From the NCBI GenBank assembly GCA_004762125.1, contig SIHQ01000005.1:1-64000 (forward strand): a stretch of DNA of 64,000 nucleotides. Direction: 5' to 3'. The stretch comes from Oceanospirillales bacterium. Lineage in GTDB: Bacteria > Pseudomonadota > Gammaproteobacteria > Pseudomonadales > Endozoicomonadaceae. Positions 26,619 through 36,411 of the stretch are shown here, piece by piece; within the stretch, counting starts at the first letter, position 1, and the number at the start of each line of letters is the position of its first letter. The notes below the pieces were generated by a model. The model worked only from the letters and a program-made list of their open reading frames with translations. It was not told the DNA's origin and ran no database searches. Made by a program: the position numbers and the translations under genes.

Positions 26619-27356
26619 CTATATTTTTATAGCACTGACGATGATCATGCAGGGGTGATTGAGCATCGTATTCCAGTAACCAGTAGGCATAACCGAGCGA
26701 GCTTCTTCCGGTACGTCAAATGAGTGAAATTCTATATTCTCAAAACCAGAATTTAAAAGAGCTTCTTGTACTCGTTCAGATGAGTAATGGCGTAGATTCA
26801 AAGTAACCATGGATCCGTTAATATCAATATTAAGCAGAAACCTTTCACCTTCTTGTAGCGAGCGATCGTTTGGAATGATGTGCTGAAATCCATAATGGGA
26901 GTAATCGTATTCTTGTGCTTTGTCGAGCATATCCATAAGCACAACTACCTTTCGATTCGGTTTGAGGTTTCTATGAATGGATCTGCAAAAGGATTCAAGG
27001 TGGTTGATATCCCGAGCTTCATTAAATAAAAAACTGCTAACGACCAAGTCATGAAGTGTTTCAGCAGTGTATGATTCCATGCTAACTGTAAGGTAGTGAA
27101 TCAACTCTGATGATCGAACAGTTTTAGCCTGAGCAATCATGGCTTCCGATATATCAATACCTGTTACTTTTACGGCTCCTGATTTTGCCATCAGGCGAGT
27201 TATAATACCGGTACCACAGGCTGCATCCAGAACATCCAGGCCATCAATTTTTCCAATAACTTTTTTCAAACTGTAGGGTTCGGCCCACATTCTATATGGC
27301 AGTAGTTCACCGATATCTTTATAGATTGATGCAATAGGTTGGTCGTAGTTGCTCAT
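26619..27356 (-). CDS. Class I SAM-dependent methyltransferase
   Basis: A 245-residue methyltransferase. Motif I is VLDAACGTGIITRLM, with the acidic end of strand two in VTGIDISEAMIAQA; motif IV region is HDLVVSSFLFNEA. It resembles small-molecule methyltransferases of the UbiE/methyltransf_25 type, but the acceptor is unknown. There is no signal peptide. The gene sits between the acetyltransferase (convergent) and sctV (same strand, 57 bases downstream of this start), so it could be read through from the sctXYV transcript. Confidence 0.88.
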   Translation of the reverse strand: MSNYDQPIASIYKDIGELLPYRMWAEPYSLKKVIGKIDGLDVLDAACGTGIITRLMAKSGAVKVTGIDISEAMIAQAKTVRSSELIHYLTVSMESYTAETLHDLVVSSFLFNEARDINHLESFCRSIHRNLKPNRKVVVLMDMLDKAQEYDYSHYGFQHIIPNDRSLQEGERFLLNIDINGSMVTLNLRHYSSERVQEALLNSGFENIEFHSFDVPEEARSVMPTGYWNTMLNHPCMIIVSAIKI

Positions 27357-27413
27357 GTCTTCTCCAAACCAAAGAATGCTTGAGCAGTGTAGCAGTGACG
27401 AAAGAAGGCTTAC

Positions 27414-29501
27414 TCAAATACTGATGCGTCCAAGCGGCTGAACAGTGATTTCTTCTGTCAGCTCCTGGTGAGACAGTACGGCAAGGTCATAAACTTCCAG
27501 CTCTAGCAGTTTACGAACGTAGCGACGTATATCCATAGAGGTGATTAAAACGGGTTTGTGTTCCAGGTGGCCGATCTTGCCAACAGTATTCTTTACCGTT
27601 TCTACAAAGCGGGCTGACTGTGAAGGATCGAGTGCGAGATAGCTACCCGCCGATGTCTGACGGATACCCCCACGAATAGCATCTTCAACATCCTGGTCCA
27701 ATAGGTAAACGGGTAACATGTTTTTGCCGTTAGAGTACTTGTAACTGATATAGCGTCTCAAGGAAGAGCGGACATACTCGGTAAGCTGAACAACCTCCTT
27801 TTCTTTATGTCCCCAGACGACTAGTGCCTGGAGTATTGATCGCAGGTTTCGTATGGATATGTCTTCTGATACCAGTCGTTGGAAAATCTCAGTAATCTTA
27901 TTGACTGGCAACAACCGTTGAACTTCCTTGATCAGCTCGCCAAAAGAGCTTTCCATCTTCTCAAGAAGGTAACGGGATTCCTGAATACCAATGAATTCTT
28001 CCGCGTATTTTTTGAGTACATGAGCGAGGTGGTAGGTCAGGATTTTAGGAGCATCCATAAAGTTAACGTTGTTCTTTTCCAGTTTTTCTTTGTACTGCTC
28101 TTCTGCCCAAAGAGTATCAAGACTCGGAAGAAAATCCTCTTCGTGCTCAAAGGGTATTTTCAGCATTTCCAGATGGTCAATCGTCTCCCTGACAAAAACA
28201 AGTCCAGGACGGAAGTAACCGGTTGCTACAGGGACTTCCTGAAGCATGATTGAATAGGTGTTGTCCTGCATGGAATCATTAAAGCGAAGATGAATGCCGG
28301 GAAATGGAACTCCCAGATCCATGTAAAGAGCTTTTCTGACTTTCAGCAGCTCATCGTTAAGCATTTGGGTATCCAGGGTTTCCTGAATAGAGGTTGGAAC
28401 ATCAATGATGAGAGGCAGTGTTTGGGTGAATTCTTCTTGCTGATCAAGCCTTGTTTGAGCATCTCCAGCCGTTTCATTGGCTGCAGCCATAGCTGGGATA
28501 CCGCCCTGAGTTTCGGCTTCACGTTGTTTGGTTTCTTTTCTTAGCAGGTAGTAACCACCGCCACCGATAAATCCTGCAAGTCCCAGAAATATAAGTGTGG
28601 GAAAGCCTGGAATGACTGCAAAGCAGAGCAGAAGAACACCACCAACAAGCAGTGCCTTTGGCTTATCCAGTAATTGGTCACCAATCTCGTTACCCAGATC
28701 CTTGGAGTCTTCATTGGATACTCGTGTAACTATAATACCAGAAGTAATGGAGATCAGCAGTGCCGGAATCTGGGCAATCAGGCCGTCGCCTACTGTTAAA
28801 ATGGCATAAAGCTGGAGGGCTTCACCGGCGCTCATACCACGCATAGTTGTACCAATTGCGACCCCGGCTGTGATATTCACGAAGATAATAATCAAACCAG
28901 CAATGGCATCACCCTTAACAAACTTCATGGCACCGTCCATGGAGCCATACATTTGGGATTCTTTCTGTACAAGTTCTCTTCGGCGCTGAGCTTCCTCCAT
29001 TTCAATCGATCCGGCGCGAAGGTCTGCATCAATACTCATCTGCTTTCCGGGCATAGCATCGAGAGAGAAGCGAGCACTCACTTCAGCGACTCGTTCGGAA
29101 CCTTTGGTGATTACCAGGAACTGAACAATAGTGATGATCAGGAATAGCACGATACCTACAATTAGGTTGCCACCTACCACGAAGTTACCGAAGGTATAAA
29201 CAATCTCTCCAGCATCAGCCTGAAGCAGAATCAAGCGAGTAGTGGTAATGGATAATGACAGACGAAAAAGAGTGGTAATCAGTAGTACTGCAGGAAATGA
29301 AGAAAACTCCAGTGGTGATAACAGATAAATAGACGTCATCATCAGAATGAAAGAAAGCCCCATATTTAGAGCAATCAGAAAATCCACAAGGAACGTGGGC
29401 ATGGGCAGGATGATCAGACCAATAATGGCAACCAGAAGGCCAGCCAGCATGAGGTCATTTCTCTGACTTATTTTTTGAAGTCCGGAGAGCACCATGTTCA
29501 T
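27414..29501 (-). CDS. sctV: T3SS export gate protein SctV (LcrD/InvA family)
   Basis: A 695-residue protein, usual length for LcrD. About eight membrane helices occupy residues 15-330, including the conserved [16 protein letters not shown] start and the FHIPEP-like cytoplasmic loop [23 protein letters not shown] cytoplasmic domain follows (about 360-695) that forms the nonameric ring docking chaperone-substrate pairs; it carries [28 protein letters not shown] and [27 protein letters not shown]. SctV is the main export gate for secreted substrates and takes the SctX/SctY complex early in assembly. Gene order sctX-sctY-sctV is conserved in Ysc systems. Confidence 0.97.
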   Translation of the reverse strand: MNMVLSGLQKISQRNDLMLAGLLVAIIGLIILPMPTFLVDFLIALNMGLSFILMMTSIYLLSPLEFSSFPAVLLITTLFRLSLSITTTRLILLQADAGEIVYTFGNFVVGGNLIVGIVLFLIITIVQFLVITKGSERVAEVSARFSLDAMPGKQMSIDADLRAGSIEMEEAQRRRELVQKESQMYGSMDGAMKFVKGDAIAGLIIIFVNITAGVAIGTTMRGMSAGEALQLYAILTVGDGLIAQIPALLISITSGIIVTRVSNEDSKDLGNEIGDQLLDKPKALLVGGVLLLCFAVIPGFPTLIFLGLAGFIGGGGYYLLRKETKQREAETQGGIPAMAAANETAGDAQTRLDQQEEFTQTLPLIIDVPTSIQETLDTQMLNDELLKVRKALYMDLGVPFPGIHLRFNDSMQDNTYSIMLQEVPVATGYFRPGLVFVRETIDHLEMLKIPFEHEEDFLPSLDTLWAEEQYKEKLEKNNVNFMDAPKILTYHLAHVLKKYAEEFIGIQESRYLLEKMESSFGELIKEVQRLLPVNKITEIFQRLVSEDISIRNLRSILQALVVWGHKEKEVVQLTEYVRSSLRRYISYKYSNGKNMLPVYLLDQDVEDAIRGGIRQTSAGSYLALDPSQSARFVETVKNTVGKIGHLEHKPVLITSMDIRRYVRKLLELEVYDLAVLSHQELTEEITVQPLGRISI

Positions 29502-29556
29502 GGTTTACATTTGCCTGATGAGGAGGGAATTGAGTGCTGTCAGGCAGAGATAGAAG

Positions 29557-29850
29557 CTACTTTACAGCCTGCATTTTTCTCTTTGTGAGCAGTGCTCGTC
29601 CCTTAATCCATTTGATGGCCCGGGTATCCATTCCAGGCTTTGCATACTTCAGAAAAGTATCGGCGGAGCGTATAGAATCTTCAGGGCGCCCAGCCTGTAG
29701 ATAGGCATAGCTGAGCATGCGATGAACGTCGCTGTTTGCAGGTTCCAGCCGACGAACAGCTTCCAGCAAGGCGATGGATTTTCTGGGCTGCAGGTATTCC
29801 ATATAATAGGAAGCCTGAGATAATAACCATTGTCTAAGGGGCTTATTCAT
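29557..29850 (-). CDS. sctY: T3SS protein SctY (YscY-like TPR chaperone)
   Basis: A 97-residue protein with tetratricopeptide-like helices (ALLEAVRRLEPANSDVHRML, YLQAGRPEDSIRSAD), as in YscY/PscY (about 115 residues). YscY binds YscX and the pair is taken up by the export gate; it is needed for needle and rod export. The location between sctX and sctV is that of the yscXYV order. Only two TPR-like units are visible, so the protein is small. It starts 17 bases after the sctX stop and ends 55 bases before sctV. Confidence 0.87.
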   Translation of the reverse strand: MNKPLRQWLLSQASYYMEYLQPRKSIALLEAVRRLEPANSDVHRMLSYAYLQAGRPEDSIRSADTFLKYAKPGMDTRAIKWIKGRALLTKRKMQAVK

Positions 29851-29867
29851 GAACCTATCCTTTGGTG

Positions 29868-30239
29868 TTAACCTGCAACCAGTACATTTCTGGTGATCAT
29901 CAAGTATTCAAGAAGCTCTTTGGACTCTTTTAGAACGCTGAGTGCTTCTTGAATCTCTGGCCCCTGATCAAGGTGTTTTTCCAAAACTTTTAAAGCCATG
30001 TTGACCATCATATGATGTTCATCGGGGCTTAAGGCCTGTGTTTTTTCACTCAGGCTGAGAGCATATTTTCTTTCCCTGTTCTGAAAAGTGCGCCCCATAT
30101 CAAGAGCTTTCCAGAAGTGAGCGCGAATACTTTCACCGGATGGTTTGAAAGAAGATTTATCCTTTGGAAAATCCCTTTGCCCGGAGTCACCTCTGACTCT
30201 GGAAATACCTGATAATCCGTTATTAAAGGAAACATCCAT
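29868..30239 (-). CDS. sctX: T3SS protein SctX (YscX family)
   Basis: A 123-residue protein, almost identical in length to YscX (122). It begins with a polar N-terminus (MDVSFNNGLSGISRVRGD) and continues as amphipathic helices with RKYALSLSEKTQALSPDEHHMM and a C-terminal LEYLMITRNVLVAG. YscX is an early-exported partner of YscY and the export gate, found only in Ysc-family systems; its presence separates this locus from SPI-1, SPI-2 and Hrp types. The gene is divergent from sctC across a 266-base, AT-rich interval that must carry promoters for both. Confidence 0.88.
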   Translation of the reverse strand: MDVSFNNGLSGISRVRGDSGQRDFPKDKSSFKPSGESIRAHFWKALDMGRTFQNRERKYALSLSEKTQALSPDEHHMMVNMALKVLEKHLDQGPEIQEALSVLKESKELLEYLMITRNVLVAG

Positions 30240-30505
30240 GATCTTTCTCGCTACTTTGTGAACCCTTTATAAGATCGGCGTAGAAGAAATAATCCGAAGC
30301 GTGGTTTTTTATTTGCAAAGCATTAGAGTTACGGGGCATCCTAGTTAAACTGGTTCAAGCTTTTGTTATCTAAATTCGAAATTAAAAATGTATTTATAAT
30401 CAGAAAAAGTTTTGCTTGCCGTTAAATATAGATATTTGAAGTTCTATTTATAAAAAAAGCAGTTGTTTGAGAAGTTTTTGAAGTGGGCAGGGAGGCTCTC
30501 GTCGA

Positions 30506-32671
30506 ATGAACTCAAGGCAATCTGAATTACTCGGTATCAGGAAGGTCATTCTTACAGCAAGTATTCTGTTTGTTTCTTCTGTCATCCTGTTTTCCGAGAC
30601 TCTTGATGCTGTTGTTACACCAGGTCAGGAAAGCGTTCGCCGTCATATTGTTCGACCGGGAGAAACTCTGGGCATTATTGCTCAAAATTACGGTTTTGAA
30701 TTAAATGAACTGGCTGACTTTAATCAAATAAACAGTCCAAACAACTTGATGGCAGGTCAAACTATTTATCTGCCAGATCCTCAGCAAGCCCCTAGGCCTT
30801 CGAATCAAGCAACACTGTTACCTATTCCCGAACAGATTCTTGACACTAGTGTGTTTCCTCCAGAAGAAGTTAAGCCCGATGCAAAAGAGTACTACCAGTT
30901 ACAGCAATGGATGGGTAGTCAGAAGGAAAGCTCTGGTGTTGATTCAGTGGATTACAATTATTCCATTAAAGCACCGGCTCCGGAGTCAAAAGCAGGTTTT
31001 GATATTCCTCTTGAAGTTACAGAAAAAAGCGTAAAGAAGGTAAACGGAGAAAAGGAAATCTCGACGGAAGGCGAAAAGTCTGATAATTCCACTACAGATG
31101 ACCCGGAACTGGCGGAGTTTATTGATGACGCTGACTCACCAGCGCTGGATATTTTTGGTGATCGACCTTACGCCTACTACGGTAGTGGTGAGGAACTGGC
31201 GGAAACATTACAGAATTTTGCAGCCAGTTATTACCTTCCAGCAGTCATTGCGGAAGATGTGCTTGGTGAGGTTAATGGCAAGATTGGTCCTCTGACACCT
31301 GTCGATTTTCTGGATCATATGGCCAACATCTATGGCTTTATCTGGTACTTCGATGGGCACACGCTCTACGTTTATAGTGGTAATGCTGCGCAGCAGAAAA
31401 TCATCAGTCTGGATAATATGTCTACGAAAAGCTTTAAGAAAACCTTGAAGAAAGTAGGCATCTGGGACGGTCGATTTTTTTGGAAAGAACAGCCTAAGAA
31501 TGGACTGGTATATGTCTCAGGGCCACCCCGATATATCGAGATGGTAACCCAGACCGCAGACCTCCTGGATAAAAAGGAAGGGGTAAGGCAGAAGAGTAAG
31601 TTAACTATTCGAATGTTTCGCTTGAAATATGCATGGGCGACGGATAAGCAATTTAATTTTCGTGGTCAGCAGACCATTGTACCCGGCGTAGCGACGTTGC
31701 TTAAGAGTATTGTTGCTGGTGGCGGTGTTGCTTCTGTACAGAAGAAAACGGTTGAGCCATTAACAATACAGCCGTCAGCGGGTGTTGTAAAAAAAGGGAT
31801 TAAGCAGAGACAATACCCTGCGGAAGCAGAGCCTCTGAACAAAGGCGTAGAGTTTGAAGGTAACTACATCAATGCCGATCCACGCTTGAATGCGGTCATA
31901 GTTCATGATCTCGAAGCCAAAATGCCAATGTATGAGGAACTAATTGCGTCCCTTGATAAACCGTCTTCACAGGTTGAGGTGAGTGTCTCCATCATTGATG
32001 TTAATACTGATGACGTAGAAGCTCTGGGCGTAGATTGGAATAATACTCGTGGAGCAACGACGGATAGTTCAGGTGATTCGGAAGTTCAATTTGATTTGAC
32101 TAAATCGAAGCACAACGACAGCTTCTCAAGCTTTACAACGGTTCTTGGTCTGAATATTGGTAGCTTCAATGCAAGAGTAAATCTGCTTGAAGATGAAGGC
32201 CGAGCAAAAGTAGTGTCTAAACCATCCATTCTGACTCTTGATAATCTTGAAGCTATTTTCGATAACAGCAGTACTTTCTATGTTCCAGTAGCCAGTCAGG
32301 AAGATGCTGAATTGTTTCCGGTTACTTCGGGCACTGTAGTACAAGTTACTCCTCGTATTGTATTGGAAGATAAAGGAAGGCGTATTCATATGAATGTTAA
32401 TATTCAGGATGGCGGTGATACTAAAGATGCGAATCTGACTATTCCAAGGGTTAACAACAGTTCCATCAGTACTCAGGCAATAGTCAATGAAAATGAAAGC
32501 CTGCTTATTGGTGGTTTTTATAAAGAAAGTGAAAGCCAGAAATCAACCAAAGTTCCTGTATTAGGGGATATTCCTGTATTTGGAAAACTGTTCAGAGCTG
32601 ATCATAAACAGATCTCCAGCCAGGTTCGATTATTCCTGATCACTCCCAGAATTCTTAACTCTGGAGTTTGA
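30506..32671 (+). CDS. sctC: T3SS outer-membrane secretin SctC with N-terminal LysM domain
   Basis: A 721-residue secretin. A hydrophobic N-terminal segment (about 12-32) is the likely signal peptide. Residues about 46-90 form a LysM domain (RRHIVRPGETLGIIAQNYGF... INSPNNLMAGQTIYLP), a peptidoglycan-binding fold not usual in T3SS secretins. A long acidic, Ser/Pro-rich linker (92-215) leads to the N0/N1 domains (about 218-345, with YYGSGEELAETLQNFAASY and FIWYFDGHTLYVY), N3-like domain and the secretin core (about 470-715, with VNENESLLIGGFYKE and VPVLGDIPVFGKLFR). It forms the outer ring of the injectisome. GGAGG ten bases upstream supports the start. No pilotin gene is nearby. Confidence 0.93.
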   Translation: MNSRQSELLGIRKVILTASILFVSSVILFSETLDAVVTPGQESVRRHIVRPGETLGIIAQNYGFELNELADFNQINSPNNLMAGQTIYLPDPQQAPRPSNQATLLPIPEQILDTSVFPPEEVKPDAKEYYQLQQWMGSQKESSGVDSVDYNYSIKAPAPESKAGFDIPLEVTEKSVKKVNGEKEISTEGEKSDNSTTDDPELAEFIDDADSPALDIFGDRPYAYYGSGEELAETLQNFAASYYLPAVIAEDVLGEVNGKIGPLTPVDFLDHMANIYGFIWYFDGHTLYVYSGNAAQQKIISLDNMSTKSFKKTLKKVGIWDGRFFWKEQPKNGLVYVSGPPRYIEMVTQTADLLDKKEGVRQKSKLTIRMFRLKYAWATDKQFNFRGQQTIVPGVATLLKSIVAGGGVASVQKKTVEPLTIQPSAGVVKKGIKQRQYPAEAEPLNKGVEFEGNYINADPRLNAVIVHDLEAKMPMYEELIASLDKPSSQVEVSVSIIDVNTDDVEALGVDWNNTRGATTDSSGDSEVQFDLTKSKHNDSFSSFTTVLGLNIGSFNARVNLLEDEGRAKVVSKPSILTLDNLEAIFDNSSTFYVPVASQEDAELFPVTSGTVVQVTPRIVLEDKGRRIHMNVNIQDGGDTKDANLTIPRVNNSSISTQAIVNENESLLIGGFYKESESQKSTKVPVLGDIPVFGKLFRADHKQISSQVRLFLITPRILNSGV

Positions 32672-32792
32672 AAGGAACAGAGGAGGTTTTTGGTTCTATT
32701 TGATGTTTAGGGTTTAGAATAATTCCTGTAAACGCTATTTCTGGTTACTATATTCCTGTAATTTTATTGTTTTATTTCTGCTTTGGATTTTC

Positions 32793-33701
32793 ATGCACTC
32801 TGTTGAAGCTCTCTACAAATATCGCCGCATCGTTGCTATCGGAGGAGGTCATGGTCTCGGAAAAGTCATGGCTAGCCTTGGTTTTCTGAAAGACCGCCTG
32901 ACAGGTATTGTTGCAACAACAGATGATGGTGGTTCTACCGGCCGCCTTAGGGAAATGAACGACTGCATTGCTTGGGGAGATCTTCGTAATTGTCTGAATC
33001 AGTTATGTGCAGACAATCCGAACCTGTCTCGTATCCTGTTTGAGTACCGATTTAAGGAAGACAGTGGTGACCTTTCCCATCACAATTTGGGCAACCTGAT
33101 TTTTATGGCAATGGATCAAATGTGTGTCAGACCTCTAGATGCAGTGAATCTCGTGAGGCAAATCTTACAAGTTGAAACTCAGTTGATTCCGATGTCAGAG
33201 CAGCCAGCGAGCCTTGCGGGCATCATCAATGGTGAGCAGGTTGTAGGGGAAACAACCATTGATAGCCTTGAAGCTACGCCAGAAAAGTTGATGCTTATCC
33301 CTGAAATCAGTCCAACCAAAGAAGCCATTGACGCGATTGAAGAAGCTGATCTCATTATTCTCGGGCCTGGTAGCTTCATGACCAGTATCTTGCCTGCATT
33401 ACTTATGAAAGACGTCTCTGAAGCTATTTTAAAAAGTACGGCTCAGACTGTATTTGTGGGAAACATTAACCCTGAGTTATCTTCGGTTAGGAAACTAGCT
33501 ATTCGAGAGAAGCTGGACTGGCTTTATTCAATGACAGGAATATATCCGGATATTCTGCTTTGGCCGTCTGAACGAAGCCTGCCGTCAGGTGTTAAGTGTC
33601 CTGTCCGGCAGGAACCATTAGCCGATTCTATTCAAAGTGGTACGCACAGTAAGAAGGGGTTGCGAAAAGCTCTGGATAAGATTGCAGCAGAGCATCTCTG
33701 A
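32793..33701 (+). CDS. YvcK/YbhK family protein (gluconeogenesis factor-like, CofD fold)
   Basis: A 302-residue protein with the CofD/YvcK Rossmann fold. Its N-terminal GGGHGLGKVMASL and DDGGSTGRLR motifs, plus DLSHHNLGNLIF and ILGPGSFMTSILPAL, are the signatures. Family members in Gram-positives bind UDP-sugars and are required on gluconeogenic carbon sources and for normal cell shape; biochemical role in proteobacteria is less certain. The gene is a short single unit between sctC and the convergent glycosyltransferase gene, with only four bases between the two stop codons. Confidence 0.88.
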   Translation: MHSVEALYKYRRIVAIGGGHGLGKVMASLGFLKDRLTGIVATTDDGGSTGRLREMNDCIAWGDLRNCLNQLCADNPNLSRILFEYRFKEDSGDLSHHNLGNLIFMAMDQMCVRPLDAVNLVRQILQVETQLIPMSEQPASLAGIINGEQVVGETTIDSLEATPEKLMLIPEISPTKEAIDAIEEADLIILGPGSFMTSILPALLMKDVSEAILKSTAQTVFVGNINPELSSVRKLAIREKLDWLYSMTGIYPDILLWPSERSLPSGVKCPVRQEPLADSIQSGTHSKKGLRKALDKIAAEHL

Positions 33702-33705
33702 AAAA

Positions 33706-35025
33706 TCAATAGGTCTGGTTATCAGATGTTTTTTCCTGCTTTTTGGCTGGGTTATGATGTGAGCTATTCTCGGGCTGTGAGTCGTTTATTTTATCGCTTT
33801 GCTTATTAAACAGTAGATACAGTTGAGCAATAAATACCCTACCGTAGGAACCCAGTCTGAAAGCAATCTTTCTCAGAGAGCCTGAGGTGCTGTTTTTTTC
33901 TGATAGTAAACATAGGAAGGAAAGAGCAGCTACTGAGTAGCAAAAATAATTGATAGAGATAAATGCAGAGTGTAGAGAAGAAAGAGCTGCAGATGAAATG
34001 GCCAGAATCAGAATAAGGTATGGAGTCATGAGTCTTAAAAAAGAGTAGGAAAAATAGTGGAAGAATACTCGGCCAAACATTGGGTTCAGAAATAATAGTC
34101 GCTTATAAATCAACTGACAGGCCTTGATTTCCTGCCGCAACATTAACAACGCTTTATTTCCCTTGATCTCAGGGCTGATCTCCAGAGAGATAATTCTCGG
34201 ATCGTAGATAGCGTGATAACCATGATTTATGATGGAGGCAGCAATACCAAGGTCACTCTTTATTTTGGTTGGGCATAGCTGTCGAAAAAGCTCAGTTCTG
34301 AAGGCGTAAAAAGCACCATCAACCCCCAACTCAGGGAAATGGTATTCATTACATAGATTCATATGATTTTCGATAAGATTGTATGTCTTTTGATCAAGTC
34401 CTAACGTGTGAGCGAAGTGATACTGGCCACAGACAATACCTGTCTCAATATAATTCAATTGTGCAGCTGTAATCAGTAGACTGTCTGTAGAGAGTAATGC
34501 TGACAGACTTGAAACAACGATGACATCACTGTCATCGAAGTTAAGAATACTACTGATTAGAGAGTCATCTGTCTGGTTGTTGGATATATCAATTATTTCA
34601 ATATTCAAATGGTTGTTTTGTAGTTCACTAGTAGCCTGCTTTATTTTTCTGGCCAGGTTTTTTTTACAGTCTTTGACTAAAAAAGACACCCTTAGTTTAT
34701 GCTCTGGATAATCAATCGATGCTGTATTGCATATTTTTTCATAGATCAGATTTTCTGAAGCCTGAACAGGAATGATCAAGTTAATTCTTGGCAGCATGTA
34801 GTCAAGAGGTGTTTGATTAAACTCACGATGGTAAAAATCAGGCAGTTCTGCTATTTCATAACCTTTGGATTTCAATAACATATAAATTGGGTAGATGATC
34901 AAGTGGTAAACAACCAAAACCACAGCAATATAAAACACTGTTAGCCATAACCACTGCATTAGATCTGTACTCCAGAATATTGGGGGAAATGAGAATAATA
35001 AATTGCTGCCATTACTTGGAACCAC
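33706..35025 (-). CDS. Membrane-associated glycosyltransferase, family 2-like
   Basis: A 439-residue protein with membrane helices at both ends. One helix near residues 25-50 precedes a cytoplasmic GT-A catalytic region (about 80-300) with the nucleotide-sugar segment INLIIPVQASENLIYEKI, an acidic DSDVIVVSSLSALL, and GVDGAFYAFRTELFRQL. Three or four helices follow (about 325-395), then a polar tail. It resembles glycosyltransferase 2-type synthases for extracellular polysaccharides. Classic DxD and QxxRW motifs are not clearly seen, so activity is uncertain. It is transcribed away from a second glycosyltransferase on the same strand. Confidence 0.7.
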   Translation of the reverse strand: MVPSNGSNLLFSFPPIFWSTDLMQWLWLTVFYIAVVLVVYHLIIYPIYMLLKSKGYEIAELPDFYHREFNQTPLDYMLPRINLIIPVQASENLIYEKICNTASIDYPEHKLRVSFLVKDCKKNLARKIKQATSELQNNHLNIEIIDISNNQTDDSLISSILNFDDSDVIVVSSLSALLSTDSLLITAAQLNYIETGIVCGQYHFAHTLGLDQKTYNLIENHMNLCNEYHFPELGVDGAFYAFRTELFRQLCPTKIKSDLGIAASIINHGYHAIYDPRIISLEISPEIKGNKALLMLRQEIKACQLIYKRLLFLNPMFGRVFFHYFSYSFLRLMTPYLILILAISSAALSSLHSAFISINYFCYSVAALSFLCLLSEKNSTSGSLRKIAFRLGSYGRVFIAQLYLLFNKQSDKINDSQPENSSHHNPAKKQEKTSDNQTY

Positions 35026-35144
35026 TCGGCAATATTTCGACGATTGTTGAAAGATAGTATTTGGTTTACAGCTAGAGTCTGATTTCTGACAGTATTATTG
35101 ATGAACTCTCGAAATACTCATTCCCTTCAGTCAGTGTAGGCACG

Positions 35145-36278
35145 TTAAAACAAGGATTCCTGTCTGTTTGTGAGTGACTGATTAGCGGTTAAATGAATGA
35201 TCAGATCATTAAGTTGAACCGCTTTGCTTTGCCAAGATTCCGGTTTCGCCATTTGTTGCCTGAGCTTCTGTCTGGATGTGTCAGAGAGAGCGCGTTGGAT
35301 GGTTTGTGAATAAAGCTCCTTACTCCCCTGAATGGAGATACATTGTTCATAGTTACACGTGTATGGATGTTGTGTGGCAGCGATGGGTGTTCCTGTAGCC
35401 AGGTACTCCTGAAGCAATATCAGGTCATTGTGGTCAAGGTCCTCAGGAATGAAGGGAAGAAGAGAAACATCCCAGTTCTGTGTATAAGCAGATGCCAGGC
35501 AGCCAGGCTTTACTTCAAGAAATTGAACGTTTGGTAGTTCGTCCAAAACTCCTTTTTTACATTTTACCTCCCCGGCAAAGATGAACTGCCAGTTTGGCAA
35601 AGCCGTAGCGGCTTGAATCAATAATTCAATATTCAGTTTATTGGTCAATTTACCAAAGTAACCTGCTACCGGACGTGTGTTGTCAAAACCATCCGGATGC
35701 TTTGCTGGTACTGATAGCGATGGGTAATCAATACCAGGAGAAAGCTCTATGGTTGATAGATCATCGAAATCGATCGGTGAATCCGTGCTCTCTGTAAAGG
35801 TTAGGAGGCACTTGGCTGCCAGAGCTTTGGCAGCACGCATTGTTGAAGATTTTATGCTCCTATGCCAGCTATGGAAGTAAATATCTGTTGAAGTGTCAGC
35901 CAGCCATGACAGGTAAGGAAGGTTTGATTGGGTGTAAAAAATAACGATCTTTTCAAAACCATATCGCAAGCTCAGCTGCTTTATTTTATCCGTTAGAATC
36001 TTCTCGTTAACCGACTGAATAATAGGTAAATTAATCTCTGATAGCTGTATGACTGAATGAAGAAATAGTTGTTCGTATTGGACGGGTTCGACGGTTTGGT
36101 CTGAAACGGAAAAATAGTGGTTGATCTTTTTTATGACCTCTTTGAAAGAATGCCTAGATGTTAAACAGGTACAACTGATCCAGATAACCCTGTGTTGAGA
36201 CAGTAACTGTGTAACCAAATTTTGTTGGCTTTTTGAGTTTTTCTCCCAATTTTGACCAATAAATATCAGATCAGCCAT
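35145..36278 (-). CDS. Glycosyltransferase, GT4-like (TuaH-type)
   Basis: A 377-residue soluble protein with a GT-B plan. The N-terminal half has VIWISCTCLTSRHSF and helix/strand alternation. The C-terminal half has the usual order PVAGYFGKLTNKLNIELL, IFAGEVKCKKGVLDELPNVQFLE, then an LLPFIPEDLDHNDLILLQEYLATGTPIAAT stretch matching the donor-binding region. It resembles TuaH-like sugar transferases with unknown acceptor. It is 119 bases upstream of the family 2-like gene on the same strand, suggesting joint work on a surface polysaccharide. No polymerase or flippase is next to them. Confidence 0.78.
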   Translation of the reverse strand: MADLIFIGQNWEKNSKSQQNLVTQLLSQHRVIWISCTCLTSRHSFKEVIKKINHYFSVSDQTVEPVQYEQLFLHSVIQLSEINLPIIQSVNEKILTDKIKQLSLRYGFEKIVIFYTQSNLPYLSWLADTSTDIYFHSWHRSIKSSTMRAAKALAAKCLLTFTESTDSPIDFDDLSTIELSPGIDYPSLSVPAKHPDGFDNTRPVAGYFGKLTNKLNIELLIQAATALPNWQFIFAGEVKCKKGVLDELPNVQFLEVKPGCLASAYTQNWDVSLLPFIPEDLDHNDLILLQEYLATGTPIAATQHPYTCNYEQCISIQGSKELYSQTIQRALSDTSRQKLRQQMAKPESWQSKAVQLNDLIIHLTANQSLTNRQESLF

Positions 36279-36411
36279 GATTTCTGGCCTTATTAATTAT
36301 GACTGATTCAATTTTTCTCGACATAATATGCCGCCCGATGTCTTAGAAAAGTATCGCTAGTCAAATCGTCTGATTAAATGGAAGCTTTAGATTGGTAGGC
36401 TATACAGTTTG

